64,000 bases of DNA from Trichoderma breve (taxonomy: Eukaryota > Ascomycota > Sordariomycetes > Hypocreales > Hypocreaceae). Below the pieces are notes generated by a model, which saw only the letters and a program-made list of their open reading frames with translations, ran no database searches and was not told the DNA's origin. Shown piece after piece: positions 12,520 to 24,004 of this stretch. The translations under genes were made by a program, and so were the position numbers. The DNA is taken from NCBI RefSeq assembly GCF_028502605.1, contig NC_079236.1:3224001-3288000 (forward strand), given 5' to 3'. Every line of letters begins with the position of its first letter. Within the stretch, counting starts at the first letter, position 1.

Positions 12520-13664
12520 ACCAATATTAGTTGATAATCGTCCGCTTACCATGTTGAAGAGACGTGTACAGATAAGAGGGAAAGATTTCAATAACATACG
12601 TTCAGAAACACTAACCAAGCCTTCATTTCCCATAATTCCAGTCAAAAAAAGCAGATGGTCATAAGCAAGCGCTGTAAAACGAATAAAGCAAGATAACGCG
12701 TTCACTCGGAGCCAGATCTCAGCAGCAAATATCGATTGACAATCTGGTCCTCAAATATGATGTCAAAATTATTGATGCCGCATTAATGTGTTATGTGTAT
12801 AGGTCCCTATGGGGTCTCAAGTAACATGCAACTTTGGATTCTTTTTGTGGGAGAACGCAATGTCACGAAAGTGGCTGTATAACAGAGAGCCTACACTCGT
12901 GAAAGTGCCACATACCACATCTATTGTGTAGCTGGCTCATCAAAAAGGTTTACTAATAGTCCGGACCTGAAGCCGGTGGCACCGGAGGCTCATCTTTGCG
13001 GCTCCAAATGAATAATTCTGGGGCTCAGCATCCTCGGGTCTTGGCATATGTTTCCTCTGCCAGATGTTGTCGATTGATTGGTAGCTTATGCATTTTCAGC
13101 TGCCATCTATCATCCATTCATATCCTAATTGGGAGACATCTGCTGATATAGAGCCTGGTATGTGCCCAATGTGATAGCTCGTGATACTCCCGGATAAACA
13201 AATATGCTTGATTGGGGGGCTCAGTCTGTCAAAGCAGTAGCAAGGGAATCCTACGCTTTCCAGGATACTCCGCACTCTCACTCCCAATTACCTGTGCGGC
13301 TGAGATACCATGAAGACGACTAGTCATTTTTCTGCCCGCCAGAAGCGGGCCATAGATTGGATGAAAGGCAGTTGGGCAGAGTTTACGAGGGTTGGGAGTC
13401 AACGACCGTTGCTATTGCCAATGTGATAGGAGGGTCCTACTCTAACCATTGAACTGCCACACCCGAGATTTATGACAAGTATTTACATCCTTCGAATTAA
13501 GGGTGACTTCTTAAGGAGGATTGTATTATAATTCGTCGATCGAAGACCTTGCTGCTGCTATTATACGCGAGTCCCGCCCCCACCTGCACACTAATGTCAA
13601 CGCCACAGGTCAATTCGCGTCAAATGTATGGCTTTGATCGCGCATAGAGTGGCCTGATAATTTA
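12520..13664. other. Intergenic region, no gene recognised
   Basis: No supported coding sequence, RNA gene or repeat was seen. The first bases are the presumed promoter of the minus-strand membrane protein gene. Confidence 0.4.
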
Positions 13665-13940
13665 ATGAATCCTTACTTGGTCATATCCTTTCAATTGGTA
13701 CATTTGTCACCGAATGCTAACCAGAGAGCATTCGTCTTGGCTAAATATTTGTTCACATCCTTTCAATTGGTACGTTCGTCACCGAATGCTGGCCGGATAG
13801 CATACGTCTTGGCCAAAGAAATGCATACAGGTGTCAAGTATGCCCCATGGTGTGCCATTGCTATCCTGCAACTATGCGGAGAATCCTCGAAGAAGCAGAA
13901 TTCTAAATCGCGCAAGTACCGAATATGCCGTGGACCCTGA
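13665..13940 (+). CDS. Doubtful small ORF containing an in-frame duplication, 91 aa
   Basis: The frame has an ATG and contains two tandem 24-residue units that correspond to the 72-bp DNA repeat at 13682-13825 (both contain SFQLV, SPNA and VLAK). The unit length is a multiple of three, so the frame is kept. No signal peptide or known domain is visible. It may be a real small gene, a decayed gene fragment or chance. Low confidence. Confidence 0.2.
   Translation: MNPYLVISFQLVHLSPNANQRAFVLAKYLFTSFQLVRSSPNAGRIAYVLAKEMHTGVKYAPWCAIAILQLCGESSKKQNSKSRKYRICRGP
13682..13825. repeat. 72-bp tandem duplication
   Basis: Copy 1 spans 13682-13753 and copy 2 spans 13754-13825. Over the first 63 aligned bases I count nine differences: seven are transitions and two are transversions. 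At all seven transitions copy 1 carries A or T where copy 2 carries G or C. Confidence 0.85.
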
Positions 13941-14173
13941 GTAGCTGTCAATCAAGCAGCATTGTGCTATGAATGCGCATCGATGTGCTATGTATAAAGA
14001 GATCCTTTGACTCTCTTAATGACACCTTGTACCCGTATAAGCCTTGACCATCACTCATGGCTTGCTTTCCTTAAAAATAAAATAAAAAGCACTGAACGTC
14101 ATCTCCGTCTTCGATAAGGATCAAAAGAGTTGCCTGGTTGGCTTTCACAGTCTCTCCTCCTAGAGCCCAGGAA

Positions 14174-17100
14174 ATGGCATCACAGGGGCCCCAGGCAGCT
14201 GAAGCTGCAACCGCGCAAGGCTTCACATCGCAAGATGCATCAGCCAACCCAACCAGAAATAACATGCCACAGAAGAAGAAGAAGGGGTATGAAGTATCAG
14301 ACCAGCGAATGGTGCAGATTTATTCACCCGAGGGCGAAAACAAAAACATTTCACCAGACGTCGATATCGTGGTCGTGCCCGGGTTAGGGGCGGATCCGAT
14401 AGAGTGCTGGAGATCCAGTGAGCCAGGGAACGAGTTCAACTGGATAACACACAAGGAAGGTCTCCAAAGAGAGTTTCCTCGAGCTCGTCTGCTACTCTAC
14501 AAGTTCGAATCGGCATACACAGGAGGTTTCAAAGTGAAACAATTCATTGGCAATCTTGCTCATGTGTTGCTAGCTGGGCTAAAGAGCAAAAGAGAGGTAT
14601 GCAGACTGCTTCACAGCATGATCAATGTACTTTATGACTGACGTATAAGCTGTAGGGCTGCAAAACCCGACCTATTGTATTCATCGGCCATAGCATGGGA
14701 GGTCTGATCATTGCAAAAGCTATTATTCTCGCCGAGGCTAGCAACAGCCAATTTAGAGAAATATTCGACACTGTTACAGGATGTGTCTTCTTTGGCACAC
14801 CGTTCAAAGGCGCTTCCGTTTTCATGCTTTTAGGAGCATATGCTCGCATGGCAGAGAAGGAGAGTGATGCAGCTGTTCATTCATCGCTGCTGGATTTGCT
14901 CAAACCTAACAATGGCGAGCTACAACAGCTAAGAATTGAGTTTACACGCTTGGCAAACAGGAACGGCCAGAAAATCTCCTGTTACTGCTTCTGGGAGCAA
15001 CATCTGAGCGACATATCAAAACTGAAGGTTCTGGTACAAGAGCTTGGGAAAGCCAAGTCTGGAGACTTTGACATTCCCCAAAACGAAGTCGAGTTTGTCT
15101 CTCAAGAATCGGCGACTCTAGAAAGCTGTAAAGAGTCAGGGCTGGCTCGCAACCATCGAGACTTGGTCAAGATCAACGGCGTCAAAGACGATTTGTGGGT
15201 TCAGAATATTCGAGAACCCCTAAGGCAAATGGTGGACGGAGCTCCGGCAGCAGTCAAGAGTCGCCTCCAGGCTGTTAGAGATATCGACTTCACGCTGGTG
15301 AAAGGTATCATGGATGCCTTGGAAGGCGGCCAGGTACGCAAAAAAGAAAAAGTCCTTTCGCAGTCTTTCGTACCGTCATCATGGATCCCTTCGGAAGAAG
15401 AGTACAAAGAATGGCTTGGAGAGGGGAAATCCATCGACTGTCTCTACATACGCGGTCCGGAAGGTCGCGGAAAGACCAACGCTACGTTAGCTGCACTTCA
15501 AGGCATCAGGAAGATCCAGCAAGACGTGGACAACAATCTGGTCAAAGGCCCTGTTCTGCTTGCCTACTTTTTCTGCGATACCAATGTAGATTATTCTACA
15601 GCCGAAGACGTCCTCAAATCTCTTGTTAGGCAGCTGGTCGAGCAGGCAGAAACCTTGGCGCCGCACGCAAAGAAGTTTACCAAGACGAAGGGGAAGAACG
15701 AAAGCGGCAAAAACAACATAGAAGCTCAGGTATCAGTTGAGAATCTATGGCAGTCAATCCAGAGCATGCTTGCAGACGAGTTCATCGGCACCAGAGTCTA
15801 CTTTGTTCTCAATAACTTACACGTCCTACCACCCGAATCCGACGCCACCATCAAGTTAATGAGATATATCAGTGGCGAATTGGAAGATATGGAAAGTTCA
15901 GGCTCTGGGAGAAACGTGCAAGCTCGATGGTTCATCACAGGAAGAGAAGCACACAACGTCGATGAGGTCCTCCTTCACACCAACGGGGTGCGAATCATTG
16001 ACCTCGAAGACTCCAAGTATGAGGGCCAGGTGCAGCTCGAGCTACGGAGGCATGCGAAGAAGATGATCACGGCTCTTGGAGAAAAGAAAAAGTACAACAA
16101 GGCATTGTCGTACTTCGCGAGCAGTCTCATCGGAAAGCGCGCCCAGAATACTCAGTGGATTGACATCACATGCATACAGCTGGGGGAACTGGCAACAGAC
16201 AACGATCTCACTGTCCGAAACATTCTCGAAAATACGCCCCAGGATTTAAAGGCTCTCCTAAACCAGGCTTGGCAGCAAGTCTTCCAGCTAAATAGGACGG
16301 AATCGGGCAAGATTAAAGAGATCCTGCGCGCCATGGTGTTGACCTACGAAGATCCCACAGAGGTTGAGCTTGGAGTGCTTGCCGGGTTCTCCTCTAGCCC
16401 AGAGAAGAGAGCAGAGCTGCAGAATCTCATCAAGCAGTGCAGACCGCTGATATCAGTGAAGCGTACGAGCAAAGACAGCCCGACTGTAGCCTTTACAAAT
16501 GTCGTAGTCAAAACACATCTTCGCGATCATGCCAAAGCTCTGCTCGGCCTATCTGAGGAGGAGATTAGATGGGAACACGGCGTATTGGCACTACGTTGTT
16601 TTACCCACCTCAAGGAGACCTATGAGGACCTAGAATCAGAATCTAGGACCACACTCGCCGGGCAGAATCAAGATGCAATGTCAAATGCAGATGACGATGA
16701 CGAGGAAGGTAAGAGAGATCACGGAAAATGCCGACAACTTTATGGATAGAGTGGCTAATTAAACAAAAGAATCCGATGATGAAGAAAATGATGGCTATGG
16801 ATATGAGGACTCTGAAAGCGAACGCTCCTTGTCGTCCCTCGGATCAAAGGAAAGCGATGACGACGTCGAGTTAGTCAAAGACAAGGCTTTGGTTTATGCC
16901 GTCAAACACTGGCTTCACCATGCAAGCAAAGCGACTCTAGACATTGCTGAGGATCTCAGCCTTGAAGAAGACTTCTGGAGACCGGATTCCGTTATAAGAC
17001 AGCGCTGGCTAGCGGATTTCTGTCGCTTGACCACGGTGTTGGGAGACTTTCCTTACAAGTCTTTCAACGCCCTGCATGTAGCCGCTTCTGTTGGCTTCCG

Positions 17101-19127
17101 CCAGCTTGTTGCAGCTCTCATTCGACACGGCCACAAGGATGAACTCAGACAACGTGATGAATGGTTTAACACTCCGGTAAGTGTAGCCCTGACTTTCTCC
17201 AGCATATGAGTACATACATGGCTGAACGGACTGCTATTAGCTACACCTGGCGGCTGGCTTTGGGAGAATAAATATTGTTGAAGAGCTGCTGAACAACGAT
17301 GCCCCAATTGATGACAACGCTGATGATACAGGTGATCAAACACCTCAACAAACACCTCTCAGCATGGCGGCCCAGGGCGGGCATGTCGAGGTTATGAGGA
17401 AGCTGCTTCTTCGAAAGGCCGACCCGAACACCAAGGCCCAAAACATCGGCCCCGTAATCAATGCTGCCATTGTGTCTGGCAATCTTGACGCTGTGAAGCT
17501 GCTTGTTGAGCATGGCGTGCCGTTGGTTGGAGATCCCAGCGATACTGAAACGCCAAGTCCGTTGGCGCTCGCAGCAATGGTGGCCGATTCTTCAATGTTT
17601 GAATATCTGATGGTAAGTCTGCAAGGCTATCTGCCCGTCATAGACTACTCTCAAGCCGTGATTTGCGCGGCGGCTGCCTGCAGGACCGAGGTGCTCAATG
17701 CGCTTCTCGATTTTCCCACTTCAAAGGAAGCGCTCCTAGAGCTATACCAAGCGGCCCTCGACATCGCGGCAGGAATGGGGAGCTGGGACATTATTCGGAG
17801 CCTGTTGGGTCGATGCCAAGGCCTGAACGTGCAACTGCCACTCTATGCCGCTGCAAGCTGCAATCAGCAACAAGATGAGATGGTCAAGATGGCATTGGAC
17901 TACGCGGGCGAATCAATCTCGCAGGAGGCTTTAGATGGTTCCCTCTATGTTGCGACGGACGGAGAAAAGATGAGCACTGTCCGGCTATTGTTGGAGTACA
18001 AGGCGAATCCGAATGCCACCGGAGAGGAATATGGCAACGCCCTGACGGCTTCCGCATTCGACGGCACCATCGATATACTAAAGCTTCTTCTGGACCATGG
18101 CGCGGACCCTAACGATCCACGCGGCTGGGCAATTCAGACGGCAGCGGCTGAAGGTCATTACTCGGTCGTCGAAGAGCTTCTCCGCCGCGGTGCTAACGTA
18201 AATGCGCATACTCCCAATAATGAGAGGTTCCCTGAAGGAACTGCAATCCAGGCAGCATGTGAGTCGGGCAGAGTCGACATTGTGAAACTGCTGCTGCAGC
18301 ACCATGCCAACCCCAACATTGGCTCCGGCATTGACGCTCCCCCTATTGTCGTCGCAGCAAGGCGCGGGTTTTTGGAGATTCTGGACATGTTGGTCGAGGC
18401 CAGGGCGGAGCTAAACGTCTTAGGCGGCCCTGACATGTCGACGCCGCTCATCAACGCTGCGGCGTGTCTCCCCAATACTTCATTGCTTACCCTTCTCCGG
18501 GCAGGTGCCGACATCAACCTCGCGGATAATGACGGAGATACCGCTCTCATTGTGTCCGCTGGCCGTGGTGACTTGGAAGCCGTGCAGTTCCTGATTCACA
18601 ACGGCGCAGACATTTTGCACATTAACAATCGAGACATAAACGCCCTGCAGATGGCTTTTCTCGCTCAGCAGCAAGGATGCGTCGCCTACCTCATTGCGGC
18701 GTATTCGGCGGTCCTCCGCGGCTTGAAGCAGGTGATTGACCAGGGCGACAGGGCCGTGGAGAATGCTTTCCAGTCGGCCGCTGCGGCAAACCAGGGCCTG
18801 CCTTATGATGAAAACCCTCGAGAGTCGGGACCTTATGATACAGAGGATGAGGAGAGAGCAGAGTCGGAGGAGTCAGACAATGACAGCGAGCTAAATCCGT
18901 CTGACGCCTTCTCTCATGGGCCGCACCCCGTTCCGTCTCATCAAGGCAGCCCTGGCCCAAACCAGTTCCAGGGTTACCAGGGAGGACCCCCAGTGGCCCA
19001 GGGAATGCTCCAAGCCACACCAAGATACAATAGTCCTGGATATGGGATCCAAGCTCAGGGCCAGGTTGGAAACATGTATCCTCCGCAGCAAGGCAATATG
19101 GGATATGGTTCACAAGCTTATTTCTAA
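14174..19127 (+). CDS. NLR-like STAND protein: SesB-type hydrolase, NACHT-like P-loop, ankyrin repeats
   Basis: Four exons: 14174-14596, 14656-16708, 16770-17176 and 17241-19127, giving 1589 aa with phases that fit. The N-terminal alpha/beta hydrolase has VVVPGLGADPIECW near residue 65 and the nucleophile elbow GHSMGG at 152-157 (Ser154), then FFGTPFKG, as in SesB-type effector domains. The central part carries a Walker A motif GPEGRGKT at 408-415. The Walker B position (near 521-532, YFVLNNLHVL) lacks the usual Asp. An acidic linker is followed by about a dozen ankyrin repeats (roughly 930-1440) and a disordered Pro/Gln/Gly-rich tail. This architecture is that of fungal NOD-like receptors used in heterokaryon incompatibility or non-self recognition. 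Ligand and partner are unknown. The ATG at 14174 is the first in frame. Confidence 0.87.
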
Positions 19128-20173
19128 ATACCAGTAGCCGCGGCAGTAGCAGCAACACGGCCCACAACAGAGCCAATATTTCTTTTCTTAGTGAACACAT
19201 TAGCATTACCAGTTGGGAAGTAGTTGGGTTGCCATGGCCAGAGAAGCACAATTTTTAAAAAGGTTATAAACGGATTGGGAATCTAGCAAGTAGATCAGCC
19301 TGTCATTTTAAACCCGCCGGTAGAAGGAATTATACCGGAGAAGTAGCAACACGTTGGCTTGGCCAGGGCTTGGAACATCCTGCGTATCCGTGCTTCTAAT
19401 CTCCATGATGTACCAATATGAACAGTTCCATGAGCTAAAAAGACAGGCTTTGACGTTCCATATGGCTACGTAAAACCCATCGCATCGAGGCATGTCCGTG
19501 AAGCTACACATCACTCGACACAACGCTACATCACCAATCATATATCAAGCCGCTTGTATTAAACCTAGGTATACATCAAGACAGAATGAAGCTAAATGAA
19601 GTTACAAACTGATACCGAAGGTGGTTTCCAAAAGTTAAGGGAGTTGATTTTTTATATACTAGTTTAATAAGATGACTTATATAATCCTTGGGTGTAGAAT
19701 ATGTTTTTTGTTTTTGCAGTATTCTGTTTTAATTTGTTCTAGTTTTATAGCTACCATATAGATTGCTACCGATTTCGAAGAGGCGACTCATAGTCTTTCT
19801 AGCAGGTTATTCGGGCTGACAATTAGAACAATACAGCCTGGCTAGAGAAATGCTCTACTTGACCAAAGAGTTATCGAAAAAAGGCTGATCTATTTCCATA
19901 ATGCTACCAGCAATTTGAATTCACAACACAGCCCTATTTAAGCAGACACAATGGTATTTCCTATCTAACATCTCTATCGCCGACTTAATGTTGTGACGTG
20001 AGAATACATGTACTTAGATCTCGAGATGACCCACCGCGGTGAGTCGGGAGCCGCCACGGTGGGGCGCGGGGCTCACCGAGATCAAGTCCGGCGCTTTAAT
20101 TATTTTTTTTTCTGCCATGAACCAACATCGAAGTTTCAGCAACAGTTGATGCTTCCGCCTCAGCCTTGCCGAA
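19128..20173. other. Intergenic region with a dispersed repeat remnant
   Basis: No gene was recognised. It holds the 3' UTR of the NLR-like gene, copy 2 of the dispersed A+T-rich repeat (19679-19766) and the promoter of TRM6. Confidence 0.5.
19679..19766 (+). repeat. Dispersed A+T-rich repeat, copy 2
   Basis: Contains CCTTGGGTGTAGAATAT and later TAGCTACCATATAG in the same order and orientation as 10513-10616. It is about 15 bp shorter and diverged mainly by T-rich changes. Confidence 0.6.
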
Positions 20174-21952
20174 ATGTCGAGGAATACAGTGCAACCCAAT
20201 GGATGGGTTGCAATCAGACTACCAAGCGAGGTGACGCGCGTTCTTCAGGTGGTTCCCAATACGTCAGTCTCTATCTTCTCTCTTCTTCCTCGTAGTTTGC
20301 TTTGATGGTGTGCGACTGACAGGCTTTCCAGAACCATTTCTCTAGGCAAATATGGCTCGTTTCCGAGCAATCTTATAATCGAACGGCCCTATCATCTCAC
20401 CTACGAGATTCAGGACAAGCGCGAAGGCGAAAGCTTTCCCCGATTACGAGTCGTTCCCGGCACAGAACTCAATGCCGATAAGCTCGCCGATGTGAGCGCT
20501 ACTGAGTCCGCCGAGGGCGACGACGTTATTGAACCGGCGAATGGAGAGGAGCTCACGCTTGTCGATGAGAGCGGCAAGGTTGTCGCACGGTCGAACCGCG
20601 AGGTCATTGACGAATCTGCGCGCCAGACGCTCACAATGGCCGAGATCGATCAGCTGAAGAGGGAGGGTGCTTCGGCGGGCAAAGAGCTGATCGCTAAGCT
20701 GATGCTCTCTCATACGGCGATTGATCAGAAGACGGCATACTCGCTAGCCAAATACAAGCTCCTCAAGGAGAGAAAGTACATGCGGCGGTTTACTGTTCTG
20801 CCTCTAGACGTGGCACAGCTCGGACAGTGGATGCTGGTTGAGAGAGATGCCAGTAAAGTCATGGAGATGCGACAGGAAATGATTGGCTTGCTGGGATGCT
20901 GGGCCGATGTACACTTTGGGGGCCTGCCAATTGAGGGTGCACAAAGCCCGCATGGCGGGCGATGGCTGGCTGTCGATGATACGGGAGGTCTGTTGGTCGC
21001 GGCCATGGCTGAGCGAATGGGGCTATTGCACGCAGAAACTCCAGAGGAAGAGGGCACATCAACAGATGCCGCCCAGCAGGAGCAGAACCCAGAGCTGCAA
21101 CCCACCGATGAGGCGGGCACAGCGGCAGCAGAGCCTGCCAAGGCACAGAGAAACAGACCCAAGCGGCCTCGAAAAGACGACCTAGACGATCACTATGCTC
21201 TTACAAACAGCATCACCCTCATCCACGCCAACTCACAGCCCAACCTCTCTCTCCTCCGCCACTTTGACTACGACTTCAGCGACCCTAACCCTCCATATCC
21301 CTACCACCCGCTCTTTACCAACTTGCTACCAATCTCCTGGCTTCAGCTGCTGGATCCTGAAGCAGACCCTACATATGCGGAGCCAGCACCAGAAGTAGAC
21401 TCCGAGACCCTCGCATCCTGGAAGACCAACCGCCGCGCAAACTACCACCGTAAGCGTCGGCGATGGGCTCGCACGCGCCAAATCGTCGACGCGACTCGAG
21501 CGGGTGGCTTCTCCGGCCTCGCCGTGGCAAGCACCATGGATCCCATCTCGGTGCTGCGGCATGCGCTCCCGCTCCTTGCCGGCGGCGCACCCGTGGCCAT
21601 CTACTCACCGACAATCGAGCCCCTTACGCAGCTAGCGGACTGCTTCAGCATTAGCCGACGAGGCGCCTGGGTGTCGAATCCTCCGGCTGAGGCAGAGGGC
21701 AAGACGACGACGGAGCTGGAGAACTGGGCCGGCACGCCGGATTTCCCCATCAACCCGTCGCTGCTGATCGGTGCGCAAGTGCAGACGAGCCGGGCGAGGA
21801 GGTGGCAGGTTTTGCCTGGCCGGACGCATCCGTTCATGACGGAGAGGGGCGGGGCGGTCGGCTTTGTGTTTACGGGATGGAGGGCAATCCCTGCGGAGGG
21901 TAATATAATGGCTAGGGGCAAGTTCCAGAGGAAGAAGCCCAAGACTGGATGA
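20174..21952 (+). CDS. TRM6: tRNA (adenine-N1-)-methyltransferase non-catalytic subunit TRM6/GCD10
   Basis: Two exons: 20174-20262 and 20332-21952, giving 569 aa. Exon 1 encodes the family's N-terminus (QPNGWVAIRLPS, then VLQVVPNT), which joins ISLGKYGSFPSNLII in exon 2. The signature YMRRFTVLPLDV lies at residues 179-190. A low-complexity acidic/Ala-rich insertion and a basic RNRPKRPRKDD patch follow (about 264-315). Together with the catalytic subunit Trm61, this protein forms the heterotetramer that makes m1A58 in tRNA, including initiator tRNA. An alternative acceptor at 20323 would also keep the frame and add three residues, but 20332 fits the family better. Confidence 0.93.
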
Positions 21953-22173
21953 TGGATACGTATGGCTGGTTGTAATGAAGATTATAGAGGCCAATGGCCA
22001 TGTGTGAAAAACAAGTGAATAGAACACGTGAATACTCCCTGGGAGTTGACGCAGATGAATCCCCATGACGATGGATAAATATGTATTTAGAGCCAGGTGC
22101 GATCCATGCTCTCTCAAGTTGCAGTAAAATAGTATATTGACCTTCTAAATGCCACCAAGCAACTCCGCTTCTC

Positions 22174-23050
22174 TTACAACGACTTGTTCATGAACTTTCT
22201 CTTCGTGAAGCTCAGCCACCACTTGCTGGGCTTGGATTCATCCTCCTCGTACACTCTGGCCAGTAACCGGGATGCAAGCTCCTGTCGGACTTGCGCCATG
22301 TACAGCTTAAGCTGCTCTGCGTCCTGCCTGTCTCGAGGGGGTTCGTACATCTAAAGGAGTTGGGGGTAATACGTTAGCTCCTGGAATCTCGGACGGGCCT
22401 CGTTGCGCGAACGCCTCCAGGAAAGTTGGACATGAATTGACAAACCTGGTTTAGAGGGAATCCCGGGTCTCCAGGAATAGCAAAGTTGAGATCCAGCGCC
22501 AAGTTGTTGACCTCCTTGGCGGCATCGCGAGCAGAGGCATTGGGCTTGATCTTCTGCAGGCAGTCGCTCACGAACCAGATGCCGTAGACGAGCAGGCGGT
22601 CAGCGGGGCCCTTGATCTCAAAGTTGCGGAAGAAGGTGTTTGCGCGGAAGAGGCGCAGGACCTCGTCGAGGATGTCGTAGCTCTCGCTCTCGATCTCGGG
22701 GGACTCGTGGGCGGGCAGCGGCGGTGACGGGAAGGGCAGGACGTAGGCTGGGCCGCGGGTCTTTGTGCGGAGGGGGAGGAGGGGGAAGTTGCCGATGAGG
22801 CGAGGGGGGTTGGGGTCGGAGTTGAAGTCGGAGTTGTAGGCCTGCGTGTTTCATATCATGGGCGAAATTAGCAAAAAGATTTCGAGGCGAGGACGAGCTG
22901 CTGCTTGAAAGAGTCGGGAGTCGGGAGATGATAGGCCAGAGGTCATCGGTAACCAGGAGAGGCGCCCGGTGACAGCTCCGGCACGAGCCCGGGAGACGAA
23001 GCTCGGGGCTGCTTGGACGAGGATCGGCAGGGCAATGGACGTACCGGCAT
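22174..23050 (-). CDS. ARPC3: Arp2/3 complex 21-kDa subunit (ARPC3)
   Basis: Three exons on the minus strand: 23050-23045 (only ATG CCG), 22841-22446 and 22350-22174, giving 192 aa. The first exon encodes Met-Pro, as expected for the family's MPAY start, and is followed by a 203-nt intron with a GTACGT donor. Exon 2 carries IGNFPLLPLRTKTRGP, FFRNFEIKGPADRLL, SDCLQKI and FAIPGDPGFPLNQ. Exon 3 begins MYEPPRDRQDAEQL and continues with VRQELASRLLARVY. These are strongly conserved ARPC3 blocks. The protein is a structural subunit of the seven-protein Arp2/3 complex that nucleates branched actin for endocytic patches. The last 20 residues (KWWLSF... basic) are the variable fungal tail. Confidence 0.95.
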
Positions 23051-24004
23051 CTTGGACAGCAATGGCTCGACGCTGGGATGGGAATGAGGCGTCAAGAAGC
23101 AGAAGCACGAGATGGTCTGCGCTGGTTGGTTGGCGGGGCTGCTCCTAAGAGGCCGAAGCTGTCGTCAGTCAACCTGGCAGCCAGAAAGTGGAGACGCGAG
23201 CACTGAACTGTACTTTGCCTATTCCAGCTTAGCATTCCCTTGCTGAGGTAATCGTGATGCCTTGCCACCTGTGCCACATGTCCAGGCAAACAACAAGCCA
23301 AAAACACGCTAGCACCGCCACTCGACAGCTGGCTGCCTAGCATCACGTGAATTCGCTCACTGCTCGCGCCGCCCACGCCCTGCCCGGAACGCGCCTGTTG
23401 CTGACTCTGGCCGTGCAAATGGGGGGCGTTTTGTTGCGGCCTAACAGAAAACAGAAATCAATACATGACTATTAATTGCCTGCGCGGCGCGTGTCTGCAG
23501 CCTCTCGTTCAGGACTTTGTCTCACGTTTTGTTCACTCTGGGTTCATCTTGCAAAGACTCCTTTTTTCGTCCCTTTTCTCCCTCGCTACCGGTTTTTCAT
23601 TTTATTTTTTTACAAGTCCATTTGACTTTGATCCTCCCTGCAAACAAAGAAAGCCACTGGCCTGTTCCTCTTCCATCTCCAAATTCCTCCTCATCCCTGG
23701 TCTACTTTTGCGCTTGGTGGCTTTCCGCTAGCAAACCCGGGTACTATTTGGAGAGAGAAGAAAAAAGCAACGTTTGCGGGGGAATTAAGCAGGGAATAGG
23801 CGTGCAGCCATTTTTTTTCTTTGTCGCGTCACAGCGGGGGAGGGCCTCATATATTCGGAGTCCGGACGCACGGTAAGTTGTGATTCACGCACTGAGAGAT
23901 GCTCATCTGAGGGCCCATCAACACTCGCCCCCGTCCATCATGTCTATGTATTAAAAACAGCCTTTATTCGCGCGCATCTCTGGCTAATACTTATTCGCAG
24001 CTCC
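23051..24004. promoter_or_regulatory. Divergent promoter region with a probable 5'-UTR intron
   Basis: About 950 bp separate ARPC3 (minus) from the next gene (plus). A GTAAGT donor at 23873, a CTAAT-type branch site near 23984 and a TTCGCAG acceptor ending at 24000 predict a 128-nt intron in the 5' UTR of the plus-strand gene, ending four bases before its ATG. Pyrimidine-rich tracts (23560-23720) fit a fungal leader. Confidence 0.55.

Noticed and set aside
17613..17643. GTAAGT...TAG interval inside the last exon of the NLR-like gene
   Set aside because: Only 31 nt, too short for an intron, and the in-frame translation across it is ankyrin-like.
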